Source of the DNA: Hypericum androsaemum
Taxonomy: Eukaryota; Streptophyta; Magnoliopsida; Malpighiales; Hypericaceae
NCBI GenBank assembly: GCA_963995505.1
Contig: OZ023186.1
Span: 14,391,570 to 14,455,569, forward strand
Direction: 5' to 3'
Length of the DNA: 64,000 nucleotides
Shown: one piece after another, positions 46,817 through 58,149 of the stretch
Layout of the letters: every line of letters starts with the position of its first letter
Numbering within the stretch: the first letter of the stretch is position 1
Translations under genes and position numbers: made by a program
The notes under the pieces: model-generated
The model's input: only the letters and a program-made list of their open reading frames with translations
Told to the model about the DNA's origin: nothing
The model's database searches: none

Positions 46817-47410
46817 ATGTCGAATCTTGCAAAATTGATTTTGTGGCTCTTCAAATCACTGGCAAGAATTATTTGTCATGGATTTTGGATGCTGAAATTT
46901 ATCTTGATGCTAATGGTCTCGGAGAGAATTAAAGGGAAAAATGCAGCTTGTGTCCAAGATAAGGCTAAGGCAATGATTTTCCTCCGTCACCATCTTGATG
47001 AGGGATTGAAAGCCGAACACCTAACGGTAAAGGATTCACTAATTCTTTGGATTAACTTGAAAGAAAGATATGAGTATCAGAAAACTGTGATCCTTCCAAA
47101 AGCTCATTATGATTGGATGCATTTGCGATTCCAAGATTTCAAAACTGTGAGTGAATATAATTCAGCTCTATTTCGCATAAGTTCTCAGCTGAAATTATGT
47201 GGAGAAAAGATTACTGATTCTGATATGCTAAAGAAAATATTATCCACATTTCACGCATCGAATGTGCTCCTTCAGCAACAATATCGTGAAAAATATTTCA
47301 AGAAATACTCTGAATTGATTGCTTGTCTTCTTGTGGCTAAACAAAACAATGAGCTTTTGATGAAAAATCACGAGGCACGTCCAACTGGTTATGCTCCATT
47401 CTTAAAGTGA
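46817..47410 (+). pseudogene. copia gag (UBN2-type), frameshifted
   Basis: The ATG at 46817 begins MSNLAKL. The expected gag start (DFVALxITGKNYLSWxLDAE) appears only in another frame until about 46915, which indicates a frameshift. After that ERIKGKNAACVQDKAKAMIF, RHHLDEGLK and the WxxLKERYEYQKTVILPKA block follow normally. Confidence 0.8.
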
Positions 47411-47586
47411 ATGTGAAAAAATTTAATTATAGAGGATGGGCTCGCGGTTGTGGACGTGGTAATGGTCGTGGAGGATATGGTTACCGTGGTGGTAATTTTA
47501 AGAACACGTCTCGCTACCTGAAGTGAGAGAATAAAGAAAAGAAATCAGTAAGAGATGGTGATGGTAGAATAAAAATAGAAAACTCA

Positions 47587-47640
47587 TGCCATCGTTGTGG
47601 ATGCAAAGGCCACTGGGCTCGTACCTATCGTGCACCCATT
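47587..47640 (+). pseudogene. copia gag zinc knuckle with last Cys lost
   Basis: The frame reads CHRCGCKGHWARTY. The CX2CX4HX4C knuckle has Tyr (TAT) in place of its last Cys. Confidence 0.75.
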
Positions 47641-47799
47641 TGGATGTTGATTTTCTTATTGAATATGTAGTTTAATACTCATATTCTTGTTTATTTCTTT
47701 AGTATGTTTCCTAGAATTTTCCTTATCATATTTTCAGTGCTTGATTTTACTGTAATGTTTCTTATAATTTTTTCTTATTATGTTTTCGTTGCTTGAGTT

Positions 47800-49500
47800 T
47801 AATATAAATATTTCTTTTATTATGAAGAGTATGGAATTGACACGAGTTGGCTCATTTATTCGAGAAAGATATATGTGTTTAGCAGAAAGTGCCACAACGC
47901 ACACTATACTTAAGGATGATAAATATTTTCTTCATTTGCAAATGCAAGAACCAAATATTAGTAATATATCGGGTACTGTAAATTTAATTAAAGGTTCCGG
48001 AAGAGCTAATTTATCATTACCTGAAGGTACGAATTTTTGCATAAATAATGCATTATATTCTCCTAAGTCTCAAAGAAACTTATTAAGTTTCAAAGATATA
48101 CACCAAAATAGATATCATGTTGAGACAACAAATGAAGGAAACAAAGAATATTTGTATATCACAAATATTATTTTGGGTAAAAAGTGCGTGTTGGAAAAGT
48201 TACCCGCTTATTCATCTGGTTTGTATTATACATATATATTATTGCAATTGAAGCACATGCAACAATAAACCAGAAGTTTACTGATTTTGTAATTTGGCAT
48301 GACCAGTTGGGCCATCTCGGGTAAATAATGATGCGGAGAATAATTAACAATTCATGTGGACCTATTCATCCACCATGTGAACCGTTTAGGTACTTTATGG
48401 CATTAATTGATGCATCAACTAGATGGTCATATGTATCTTTATTATCAACTAGTAATTTAGTATTTGTGAGATTAATAGTTCAATTAATTCGATTACGAGC
48501 TCATTTTTTCAGATAATCCAATTAAGACGATTCGTCTTGATAATTCTGATGAATTCACTTCTCAAACATTCAATGATTATTGTACGACCATTGGTATAAA
48601 TATTGAATATCCTGTAGCTCATGTTCATACTCAAAATGGTCTTGCCGAATCATTTATTAAACAGATCCAATTAATTGCAAGATCGTTACTTGTGAGAGCA
48701 AAACTCTCTATTTTTGCTTGGGGACATGCCGTTTTACATGCATCAATGTTAATTCGCATCAGGCCAACAAATTATCATGAATTCTCCCCATTACAATTGG
48801 TTTATGGTCAGGAACCAAATATTTCTCATCTAAGAATTTTTGGATGTGTAGTTTATGTTCTAATTGCTCCACCATAACACACTAAAATGGGACCTCAAAG
48901 AAGGTTGAGAATATATGTTGGGTTTGAATCTCCATCGATAATAAATTACATTGAGCTACATACTGGAGATATATTTACGGCACGTTTTGCTCACTGCCAT
49001 TTTGATGAATCAATATTCCCAACATTAGGCAGAGAAAATAAGTAGCCTGAAAAAGATATTAGCTAGAATGAATTATCATTGTGTTATTTAGATCCTTGCA
49101 CAAAGCAACGTGAACATGAAGTTCAAAAGATAATTCATCTGCAGAATTTAGCTAATCATTGCCCCCAATGAGAGTGACTAAGTCACATATTCTGGCTGCT
49201 AATGCTTCTTTTAGAATTGATGTCCCTGAAGGAAGATCAATTATTGCTAATGAAAATAAGGCACAAATTAAACGTGGTATATCTATTGGTTCCAAAGATA
49301 AAAATTCTCATAAAAGAAAAGGAGCAAAATATGAAGATGGTCAAAATGAGAATATCTTGATTCCCGAAGAGTCCCCAATCAATATTAATATCAAGGAAGG
49401 GCAGAATCTAGAAGAGCCACTTCCAATGGAAGATCAGGTACCTGAACATTATGATAATCATGAGATCTCAATAAATTATGCTATGACTGGAGAAAAATAG
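47800..49500 (+). pseudogene. copia protease and integrase region, disrupted
   Basis: The protease start reads CLAESATTHTILKDD, with Glu where the catalytic Asp of the DSATTH motif is expected. GAG-pre-integrase blocks (LYSPKSQRNLLSFKDIHQN) follow. Integrase pieces include MALIDASTRWSYVSLLS at 48400 and FAWGHAVLHASMLIRIRPTN with LVYGQEPNISHLRIFGC to 48870. Stops at 48268 and 48877 separate the pieces. Confidence 0.8.
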
Positions 49501-49557
49501 AACCGAAATGAAGTTATCGTCGACGATATTTTTGCCTACCATGTAGCGCTAAATATT

Positions 49558-51216
49558 ATGGAAGGTGAAGAGGATCTGAAGCTAAAATCTATTGAGGGAT
49601 GCATGCATAGAAAAGATTGGTCAAATTGGAAAGACGCAATAAAATCAGAATTAGATTCACTTACGAAACGTGAAGTTTTCGGACCTATAGTTCGCACACC
49701 CAAAGGTGTGAAACCCGTAGGATACAAATGGGTGTTTGTGCGTAAATAAAGTCGTGAGATATAAAGCACGACTTGTCGCACAAGGTTTTTGTCAAAGACC
49801 TGGTATAGATTATGAAGAGACATATTCTCCTGTGGTGGATTCAATCACATTTTAGTATTTGATAAGTCTGGCAATACATGAAAAGTTGAATATACGTCTT
49901 ATGGATATTGTCACAGCCCTATTTATATAGTTCACTTGATAGTGACATTTATATGAGAATTCCAGAAGGATTCAACGTACTAGAAGTACGTGATTCTAGT
50001 CAAAAAGGACTATACTCAATCAAATTATGCCGATCTTTATATGGATTGAAACAATCAGGGTGCATGTGGTATAATCGTCTTTGTAACTACTTATTACAAG
50101 AAGGCTATAAGAATGATCCAATTTGCCTATGCATTTTTATAAGGAGATCTGAATCTGAGTTCGTTATAATTGCAGTTTATGTTGATGATCTCAATATCGT
50201 TAGAACTCCCGAAGAGCTCCAAAGGGCAGTTGATTGTTTGAAAAACGAATTTGAAATAAAAGATTTGGGAAAGACCAAACTATGTCTCGGATTGCAAATT
50301 GAACATCTTGAAGATGAAATTTTTATGCATCAATCAACATATATAGCAAATGTACTAAAGCGTTTTAATATGGATAAAGTGCATCTGTTGAATACTCCAA
50401 TGGTTGTAAGGTCACTTAATGTGAAAAAGGACCCTTTTAGACATCGAGAAAATGGTGAACAATTTCTTAGTTATGAAGTACCTTATCTAAGTACAATAGG
50501 TGCACTAATGTATCTCGCTAGTCATACACGACCTGATATATCATTCTCTGTTAATTACTAGCAAGATATAGTTCTTTGCCTACAAGAATGCATTGGACTG
50601 GAGTAAAATAAATATTTTATTATCTTCGAGGTACAATGGATATGGGTTTGCATTATCCTAATGGCTCAAAGGCAGACGTAATTGGATACGCAGATGCAGG
50701 ATATTTGTCCGATCCTCACAATGGTCGATCACAAACTGGATACTTATTTACATGTAGAGGTACTCCTATTTCATGGCATTCCATGAAACAAACTATAGCA
50801 GCCACCTCATCCAATCCATGAAATAAACTATAGCAGCCACCTTATCCAATCATTCTGAGATTTTGACTATTCATGAAGCAAGTTGGGAATGTGTTTGGTT
50901 GAGATCTATTGTCGAACACATTTGAGAATCATGTGGATTACCTTTTCAAAAAAGAATACCTACGACCTTATACGAGGCTAATACCGCATGCATCGCACAA
51001 TTGAAAGAAGGGTATATTAAAGGTGATCGGACAAAGTATATATCACCAAAATTCTTTTTCACGCACGATCTTCAAAAAGATGGGGAGATAAGTGTTCAAC
51101 AAATTCGTTCAAGTGACAATTTGGCAGATCTGTTCACAAAATCTCTGCCCAATACAGTTTTTGAGAAGCATGTTCGTAACATCGGTCTGAAACGACAGAG
51201 ATCTCAAGTGATGTAG
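49558..51216 (+). pseudogene. copia reverse transcriptase and RNase H, disrupted
   Basis: RT pieces: [95 protein letters not shown]. RNase H: IGYADAGYLSDPHNGRSQTG, SWHSMKQTIAATSS, then after a break KYISPKFFFTHDLQKDGEIS and NLADLFTKSLP. A 35-bp tandem duplication at 50781-50850 breaks RNase H. A stop at 50561 separates RT from RNase H. Confidence 0.88.
50781..50850 (+). repeat. 35-bp tandem duplication in copia RNase H
   Basis: CCATGAAACAAACTATAGCA...TCCAAT at 50781-50815 is repeated at 50816-50850 with two substitutions. As 35 is not a multiple of three, it shifts the frame. Confidence 0.9.
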
Positions 51217-51638
51217 ACATGAGAGAGAGAGATATCATTTTATACTGTACTTTTTTTCCTTTAACTACGGTTTTATCCGAATGGGTTTTCCGGTTAAGGT
51301 TTTGATGAGGCACTAAACTCTTGAAAGAATGATGTACTTTTCCTTAATTAGGATTTTTCCCATGTGGTCTTTTTCTAATAAGGTTTTGACAAGGCATATT
51401 CTTCAAATGGACATTCAAGGGGGAGTGTTATAAATTAATTAATATGTGGATGTCCATTTCTTCGTGATCACCACCTGTATGTCCTTTTTTTCATGAAAAC
51501 CACTTTTCCATTTCTACATGATGTATATTTAGTGGAGTAGTAGGTAAGCAGTAGGTAAGATGATATATTGGCTATAAATAGAAGTTGTAACCTTTGACAT
51601 TTCAGTTAAGGTTGATTAATGAGAAGTTGGTTTCATTC

Positions 51639-52812
51639 TGTTGAGTTGCAAAATATCACTTCGAGTTTTTCGAGTTCGTGCGGAGCAATTCGTGCGGAGC
51701 AATTCGTGCTTGGAGCCGGATGTCAGGGTAAGCATTTTTCCTTTGACATCTGGGTAGGCGCCCTATCCTTGGAGGCCGGATGTACGCCTTGCTTTCAAAG
51801 TCGAGATGGGCGCCTCGAATTTGAAGTCGAGGTGGGCGCCCTATCCTTGGAGTTGAGGTAGGCGCCCCATCCTTGGAGTCCGGATGGGCGCCTTGTTTAT
51901 GAAGCCCGAGTGGGCACCCCATTTTTAGAGCGGGACGTCTGGATAGTTGCATAATCCTTGAAGCCGAGTGGGCACCTCATTTTTGGAGTGGGACGTCTGG
52001 ATGATCACACGGTCCTTGAAGTCCGATTGGGTGCCTCATTCATGAAGCCTGGGTGTGCGGTTCATGCTTGGAACGGGATGTCCGAGACAGGATAGGGCAC
52101 CTCTGCCCTAAGCCTCGGCCCAAGACAGGATAGGGCACCTCTGCCCTAAGCCCGATAGGGCGCCTTGGCCTATTAGGCGGGAGCCTAATAGGGCATTTTG
52201 GGTTTTCAAAGAGGTGGCCCGGATGAGTGCTTTAAGGGTTAATTTGGATGATGACGGGCATAAGACGAGATTTTACATGGAAAGTTCGTGAAGGTTGAGA
52301 CGGCTTATATTTTCTAGGTTAAGCCGGGATTCCCGAGATTCGGGCAAGATTTGGTAGGTTCCTCTTTAGACTACGATTGCTTGATCGGCACGATCGGGAT
52401 ATTCCTATGAGAGGACGAGATCTGCTCATTTGGAGAAGGCGGCTTAGATTTTTCTGTTCTGAGCCGGGTTGATTTGGAAGTGATATATTCGTTCGGGATG
52501 GATTTTTCTAGTGCGGAAGGACGGTTTAGCTAATTCCTATTCCGGGCCGGGTGAACGGAGGCGGCCTAATAGGGATTTCTCTTAACTTGAAGGCCTAGGC
52601 TAGGTCAAGGCGTCTACTATATAAGGAGGACTCGGGCGAGAGCAGACATCGCCGACACAACAAACAAACCTATTTACACTTTATCATTTCTTTAGCTCGT
52701 AGCTCATAGTCTAGCTCTTTTTCCACCCTCTCCGTTAGGCCAACCTTGAGACGACCACTCCGGATCCGTCTCGGATAGTCTTGACATTCTTGTACCCACT
52801 TTCTTCTCAACA
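51639..52812 (+). mobile_element. Solo LTR nested in the right copia LTR, 5-bp target duplication
   Basis: It begins TGTTGAGTTGC and ends TTCTCAACA. The ends are inverted (TGTTGAG/CTCAACA), and CATTC duplications lie at 51634-51638 and 52813-52817. A TATA box (CTATATAAGGAGG, about 52617) and a leader follow in the last 200 bp, as in an LTR. No gag/pol sequence is present. The first half contains repeated GGGCGCC/GGATGGGCGCCTTG units. Size 1,174 bp; probably Ty3/gypsy, not further assigned. Confidence 0.85.
51750..52200. repeat. GC-rich degenerate tandem units in the solo LTR
   Basis: Units of about 30-36 bp with GTGGGCGCC, CCTTGGAGTC and GGATGGGCGCC recur through the interval, followed by a 46-bp pair with GACAGGATAGGGCACCTCTG at about 52085 and 52132. 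The array is imperfect. Confidence 0.65.
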
Positions 52813-52991
52813 CATTCTCTATACTTTTCTAGCCTCTCTACACTTATTATCTTAGTTCATTATCATTAGATAGGAGATTAAACTCACCTCTACAACAGTT
52901 GGAGTGAATAGGAAGATTTTGGCTCGTGGTCAGCCCACCGTTTTAATCTTCGGTGTCTGTAGCTACACCGCGGAAGGCATTAACCAAACCT

Positions 52992-52997
52992 ACGTGG
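52992..52997 (+). promoter_or_regulatory. ABRE/G-box-core ACGTGG upstream of PAO
   Basis: CCTACGTGGTG lies about 240 bp upstream of the PAO ATG, between the copia right LTR and the gene. ACGTG cores are bound by bZIP factors of the ABI5 group, and PAO is known as an ABA- and senescence-responsive gene. One short word is weak evidence by itself. Confidence 0.35.
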
Positions 52998-53237
52998 TGA
53001 GATAATTTTCCCGACAATCACTTTCGAGCTCCTTCCAGTTGTAGAAAAATTGAGACACCTCTTTCCACAAGGACATGGGGACACAAAACTTACCAAACTT
53101 GCACGCAAGCAACTCCTCCTCTTGGCTCTTTGAATCAATCCACCACAACATTCTCTAACAATCAGATTAATTAATTAAATCCCAGAAATTGAATTAAAAA
53201 ACTGAAACCCAAACAGACCTAGAAGAGAAGAGAAGAA

Positions 53238-56181
53238 ATGGCACTGCTCTCTTCTACTACTTGTGTTATACCTTGCATGCCCCCCAAGACCCTAAAGTCC
53301 CTCTTATCAAATGACCCTAAAGTTCCAATCTTTGTGTCCCCCAAGAGCTTGAGCTCCCAAAGACCGAGGCTTTTCGAAAGGAGACGCCAAAAGATTGGTC
53401 CTTTGCGTGTCGCTGCCTCTCCCTCGGCGTCTGCTCAGGAGGAGGAGGAGGAGGAGGAGGAGGAGGAGGTGGGAGAAGAGAGCAGAGAAGGTAAATTCTC
53501 TTGGAGGGATCATTGGTACCCGGTTTCCTTGGTTGAAGACTTGGACTCCAGCTTGCCTACCCCGTTTCAGCTTCTGGGTCTTGACTTGGTGCTCTGGTTC
53601 GACAAGGCGAGTCGGGATTGGGTGGCTTTTGATGATAAGTGTCCTCACAGACTCGCTCCCTTGTCTGTAAGTTTTTCGAATTCGATGTCTTTACGACATA
53701 CCCTTTTGCTGGACTAGGAATTTAAGGCTTGTGGTTTGTGGAATTTGATGGGTTTTCTTTGGTGTTGCAGGAAGGTCGGATTGATGAGAATGGGCATCTG
53801 CAATGTTCTTATCATGGATGGTCATTCGACGGGTGTGGTTCTTGCACTCGCATCCCTCAGGCCGCACCCGAGGGTCCTGAAGCTCGTTCGGTTAAGTCTC
53901 CAAGAGCCTGTGCCACTAGGTTCCCTACCATGGTCTCTCAGGGCTTGCTCTTTGTTTGGCCCGATGAAAATGGGTTGGAAAGAGCTAAAGCCACTCAGCC
54001 ACCGAGGTGCGTACTTCTGTTTTGCACGCATTGTGAATGCTGTATGATGAACTGTATTATGGTTACCCGATGCTTATCTATTTTTCTTGTTGCTATTAAG
54101 GTTGCCAGATGATTTTGATAAGCCTGAGTTCTCAACGGTGACGATTCAGCGTGATCTGTTTTACGGTTATGATACCCTTATGGAAAATGTCTCTGATCCT
54201 TCTCACATTGATTTCGCCCATCACAAGGTAATAACGCAAGGAGTGTGTGTTAAGTTAGTAAGAAAGATTCGTCAATCTCACGGGTTAGTAAACGATAGTA
54301 GCTGAAATTCACAAATCTTACTATTTTTTTGAGAATGAGCTAATTGTAACAGTGGAAATATTCCTGTTTTGAGACTGACACTTATGAAAACGGGGGATCA
54401 GAGCATTATCTGACAGAGAAGTGATAATGTAGGTCACCGGAAGGAGAGACAGAGCCAAGCCTTTACCATTCAAGATGGAATCAAGTGGCCCTTGGGGCTA
54501 TTCCGGAGCCAATGACGGAAACCCCCGCATCAGTGCTAAGTTTGTAGCACCTTGCTACTATATAAACAAGTAAAGTCTTATGTATCCTTTGTGGCAAGAA
54601 TTGCATGCATTTTCGAGGTTGTTGCCCTGTTGTCCGATGGGGTTTGATTGCTTCTACTTATGCTGCATGCTTTTATGGTTGGGGATTCGTTATACTGTTT
54701 CAGGCAAGACTTCAATATTAGATACCTTATTCTATTCTCCTATGGAACTATAATCACAAGATTCTTCATGATCATTCTCCAATAACGAGTGTTGGTTGCC
54801 AGTTCAGTAGGTTGTATGTTGTATGTTTGCTTTTGGTCCTCATGAAGGTCAGGCATGCACATGTCGGGATTTTTCTTGTGATCCGAACTTCCTGGTTTTA
54901 TTCCAGCTTTATGTGTTTTTGCTTGAACATGAGAGAGACCTTCTTATTCATCTTTCTGTGGAATTCAGCCAAAGTTTGAATCCAGTTCAGAAAAGCTGAA
55001 GTTTAACTCTGGATTTTCGCAGGATTGAAATAGACACAAAACTTCCTATAGTGGGTGATCAGAAATGGGTCATATGGATTTGCTCTTTCAATGTGCCGAT
55101 GGCTCCTGGAAAGACGCGATCAATTGTTTGTAGTGCTAGAAATTTTTTCCAGTTTACAATGCCAGGACCTGCCTGGTGGCAGGTGAGTACCTTCAACCCA
55201 CCTCTCCACTGTTTCAAGTGACAAAAGACAACTACTTTGACTTGGGATGGTGATTCGGGTTTGTATTTTAGGACGAGGGTTCAAAACCTGGTGGAGATAT
55301 CTACTTATAAAAAAACTACTTTGACGTGGATTCTCGTTTTGGATAGCTCGGGATCTTACATAATGACTACACATACTGACTGTACGATTCTTAGTGAATT
55401 AGGAAGCAAGAAGTGAACAAGTTGATCATTTGTCGTATTGTCTTGGTGGTGTCAGGTTGTCCCGAGATGGCATGAGCACTGGACTTCAAATAAGGTATAC
55501 GACGGGGACATGATTGTCCTTCAGGGACAGGAGAAGGTCTTTCTTTCAAAGTCAAAAGAAGGTTTCACTGATGTTAATAAGGAGTACAACAAAATCACTT
55601 TCACGCCTACTCAAGCTGATCGTTTTGTCTTGGCATTCCGCAACTGGCTAAGGAGACATGGTAACAGTCAACCTGAGTGGTTTGGCTTCAGTGACCAACA
55701 ATCTTTACCGTCTACTTACTTATCGAAACGTCAGGTAAATGATGGCAACTGTCTTGCATTCACATCGATGTATCATCCCCATAGTTTGACGCTGTAGGAT
55801 CCATATATCCAAACCCATCTCATGGGATAAATATTGTTGTTAGTTGTTGCAAGTTAACGATTAACGGTCTCGTCTTTCTTTGACGAAGATGCCGCCTGTC
55901 TGATGCTAGACTTGTCTGCATTTCAGATGATGGATAGATTCGAACAGCACACTCTCAAGTGTTCGTCTTGTAGAAACGCTTACAAGACATTTCAGACACT
56001 GCAGAAGGTTTTTGTTGGTGCGACCGTGGCCTTCTGCGCAACGGCCGGGATCCCTTCGGACATCAAGTTTCGAGTCATTTTGGGCGGGCTGGCGCTCCTA
56101 AGTGCGGGGTTAGCTTATCTGCTTCAACGTCTTGAACAGAATTTTGTGTTTGTTGATTATGTACATGCAGAAATTGAATGA
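53238..56181 (+). CDS. PAO: Pheophorbide a oxygenase (PAO/ACD1)
   Basis: Seven exons (53238-53666, 53771-54006, 54101-54227, 54433-54569, 55023-55182, 55456-55734, 55927-56181) join to 540 residues. A Ser/Arg-rich plastid transit peptide is followed by a poly-Glu stretch (about 68-77). The Rieske [2Fe-2S] ligands are C135-x-H137 and C155-x2-H158 (CPHR...CSYHGW). The mononuclear iron motif is N251-x2-D254-P-x-H257-x4-H262. A C-terminal CxxC lies at 468-471, and two hydrophobic segments at about 485-520 anchor the protein in the membrane. PAO opens the macrocycle of pheophorbide a, with ferredoxin and O2, to red chlorophyll catabolite in senescing plastids. Its loss gives the stay-green, light-dependent cell-death acd1 phenotype. 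Similarity to the remembered Arabidopsis PAO runs almost without gaps. All catalytic residues are present, so the gene looks intact. Transposons lie about 350 bp upstream and 94 bp downstream. Confidence 0.97.
53438..53469 (+). repeat. GAG/GGA trinucleotide repeat coding poly-Glu in PAO
   Basis: About ten GAG codons in a row lie in exon 1, between the transit peptide and the Rieske domain. They are in frame and likely variable in length between individuals. Confidence 0.9.
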
Positions 56182-56274
56182 CGGGTACAGTTCAGTTTAC
56201 TCCCTGTAGTTCGATGAAATGTACTGTCCGATCTCGTAGTTCGAAAAATGTGCTAAACCTTTGCCCTTTTTTGG

Positions 56275-57024
56275 GGTTAAATACGCTTAAGTTCCTTGTA
56301 TTATAGACAATAGACACTTTAGGCCCTGAGTTTTAGAAACACCTACAAAAGGTCCCGTGTTATTTAACATCCTAAAATTATCATAGTGAAATGTCGATTA
56401 TACCCTTCTAAAGAAAACAAAATTTCACTCTCCTTTTTCCTCCTTTCCTCCCAGCTTCCCCTCTCTCACGTCATAGGTTCACCCTCTTTCCCAACCTCTT
56501 TCATTGATTTTCCAAGAAATTAAGATTCTAAACATGTTGGGACCAACAATCCTCGTTGCGAAGTAAAGAGAGGAATACTATTTTTTTGATAAGTAAGAGA
56601 GGAAGACTATTTCACTGGAAATCAATTCTCCTCGTGGCACATTGAGACAACGAAGAAGACGCCGGAGACCTGAATGTGTTGATCAGGTCACTTGGAACTG
56701 CCGATGATCAGGTGGCTGCAAGGAAGCTTGGTTTTGAGCTCCCAAGAAAATGTTTTTTCTTGACATAAATGCAATTACTCTAATAATAAATGATAAGGCT
56801 AGGGAAGACGCATGACTTATATCGTGAGAGGGAGGAAGAGATGGGAGGGGAGGGGAGCACGAAAAAGGAGAGTGAAATTTTGTTTTCTTTAGAAGGGTAT
56901 AATCGACTTTTCAGTATGATAATTTTAGGATATTAAATAACACTGGACCTTTTGTGGGTGTTTCTAAAACTCAGGGTCTAAAGTGTCTATGTCTATAACA
57001 TAGGGTACTCAAGTATGTTTAACC
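56275..57024. mobile_element. Long-inverted-repeat element (Mutator-like) directly 3' of PAO
   Basis: GGTTAAATACGCTTAAGT at the left and its inverse at the right (ending GTTTAACC) begin inverted repeats of about 160 bp. Both arms carry ATAGACACTTTAG, CTGAGTTTTAGAAACACC, ATCCTAAAATTATCAT and TCGATTATACCCTTCTAAAG. The interior (56460-56800) includes a short open frame with EEDAGDLNVLIRSLGTADDQ that may be captured sequence of unknown origin. T-runs at both flanks obscure the target duplication. Confidence 0.78.
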
Positions 57025-58145
57025 TTTTTTTCCTTCCAAATCGTCCCTAATTCCCTATGTTTGGATTCCTCGCACTTGAAAAAGTAGAATGGTTCACTGG
57101 TATTGACTAATTAGATGTTGGTATATTATTGTCACTAGGATATTTATTACATACACATTTCTCAAATACAATATTAGACTTATTAGATCCCTCCCATTTT
57201 AAAAAGTGGAATTGTTTCCTAGTATTGAATATTGATTACATCTCTTACTTCGCAAAATTGTAGTGATTCTTGGAGTTTATTCCAGAATATTTAGTCTTAT
57301 GCAAAATGTCTCATCTCTTTTTTTGTTTAACACTCTTCCATCAACCTACGCTCTCTGTGTCAGTTACATGACTATTCTTGCTTCGTGTCCACTTGATCAA
57401 TGTCCAAGTATGAGTTCTCGGGAGCGGATCAAGTATGGGTTCTAATAGGAGGGTCCAGTACTGGACGGTAACATCATGGCCGTCCACGTCATTAAAAATT
57501 TTACAAGGGAGATCCAATGGTTTAAATTGTTTAGGCGTATTTTTGTCTATTAACAGATTTTTCTCTTTTCTCCTTTCTTCTCTCTCCTCCCTCATTCTCG
57601 TCTCATTTTCTTTTCCTCTCTCCTTTATCCATCATTCTCTCTCTCCCAAGTCCCAACCCTAATTAAAAATTCATGGTTCCAGATCTGACGTTGGCGACGT
57701 TGGCACGCGTCCGACATCGACCACCACTCCGACTCCGACGAGGAGCATGCCGGAGTCCGATTGTGAAGAAGGAACGACTGTGAGAAGCGGTCGGCAGGTT
57801 TTGGTTGGAGAGACACAACTTCTTACTCCGGAGTTCAATTGAGGTGATTCAAGTTGTTCTGCAAAGCTGAGACGTATATCTACAACTTTGTAGTTTATAA
57901 CTTTTCTAAATTTAGAGTATAAGGATATCAAAAATACGTTTGAAGTTAAGTGTCAGTGAGTTATAAGCGACTGGACAAGTTTCGGTTGGGGAGCCACAAC
58001 TTCTTACTCCGAAGTCTGATTGAGGTGAGTGTAAAGATGTCAAAAATACATTTGAACTCAAGAGTCGACCGAGTTACAAGTGGCTGAAAGGTATTTGACT
58101 ATGGTTTTTCTCTTCTGTATTGATGATTGGTTTTTCTTTTCTCTA
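57025..58145. other. Intergenic DNA, no gene seen
   Basis: A pyrimidine-rich stretch lies at 57545-57650 (TCTC/TTCC). GGTTTTGGTTGGAGAGACACAACTTCTTACTCC at about 57796 is repeated as a diverged copy at about 57970 (GTTTCGGTTGGGGAGCCACAACTTCTTACTCC), so part of this DNA is a local duplication. No coding similarity. Confidence 0.5.
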
Positions 58146-58149
58146 AATG

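Larger units (their letters stand above)
44943..52890 (+). mobile_element. Near full-length Ty1-copia LTR retrotransposon, inactive
   Basis: The left LTR starts TGTTATAAATTAATT at 44943 and ends ATTTATAACA near 46098. The matching right LTR starts at 51426, directly after a polypurine tract (AAGGGGGAG, about 51417-51425). The primer-binding-like sequence CGTTATCAACACGA follows the left LTR. Internally, in order: gag (46817-47410), zinc knuckle (47587), protease region (47880), integrase (48270-49000), reverse transcriptase (49558-50561, YVDD at 50178-50189) and RNase H (50636-51216). This is copia order. Stops and frameshifts in every domain show that it cannot move by itself. Both LTRs carry later insertions. 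The 3' end of the right LTR has diverged, so the right border is approximate. Confidence 0.92.
51426..52890 (+). repeat. Right LTR of the copia element, carrying a nested solo LTR
   Basis: It matches the left LTR from TGTTATAAATTAATTAATAT to TTTCATT (51637) and resumes after the insertion at 52813 with CATTCTCTATACTTT...TTAGATAGGAGATTA to about 52880. The terminal ATTTATAACA of the left LTR is not found, so the 3' end is lost or diverged. Confidence 0.85.

Noticed and set aside
53307..53648. Poly-Leu 113-codon minus-strand frame resembling a signal peptide
   Set aside because: It is the reverse of the poly-Glu repeat in PAO exon 1.
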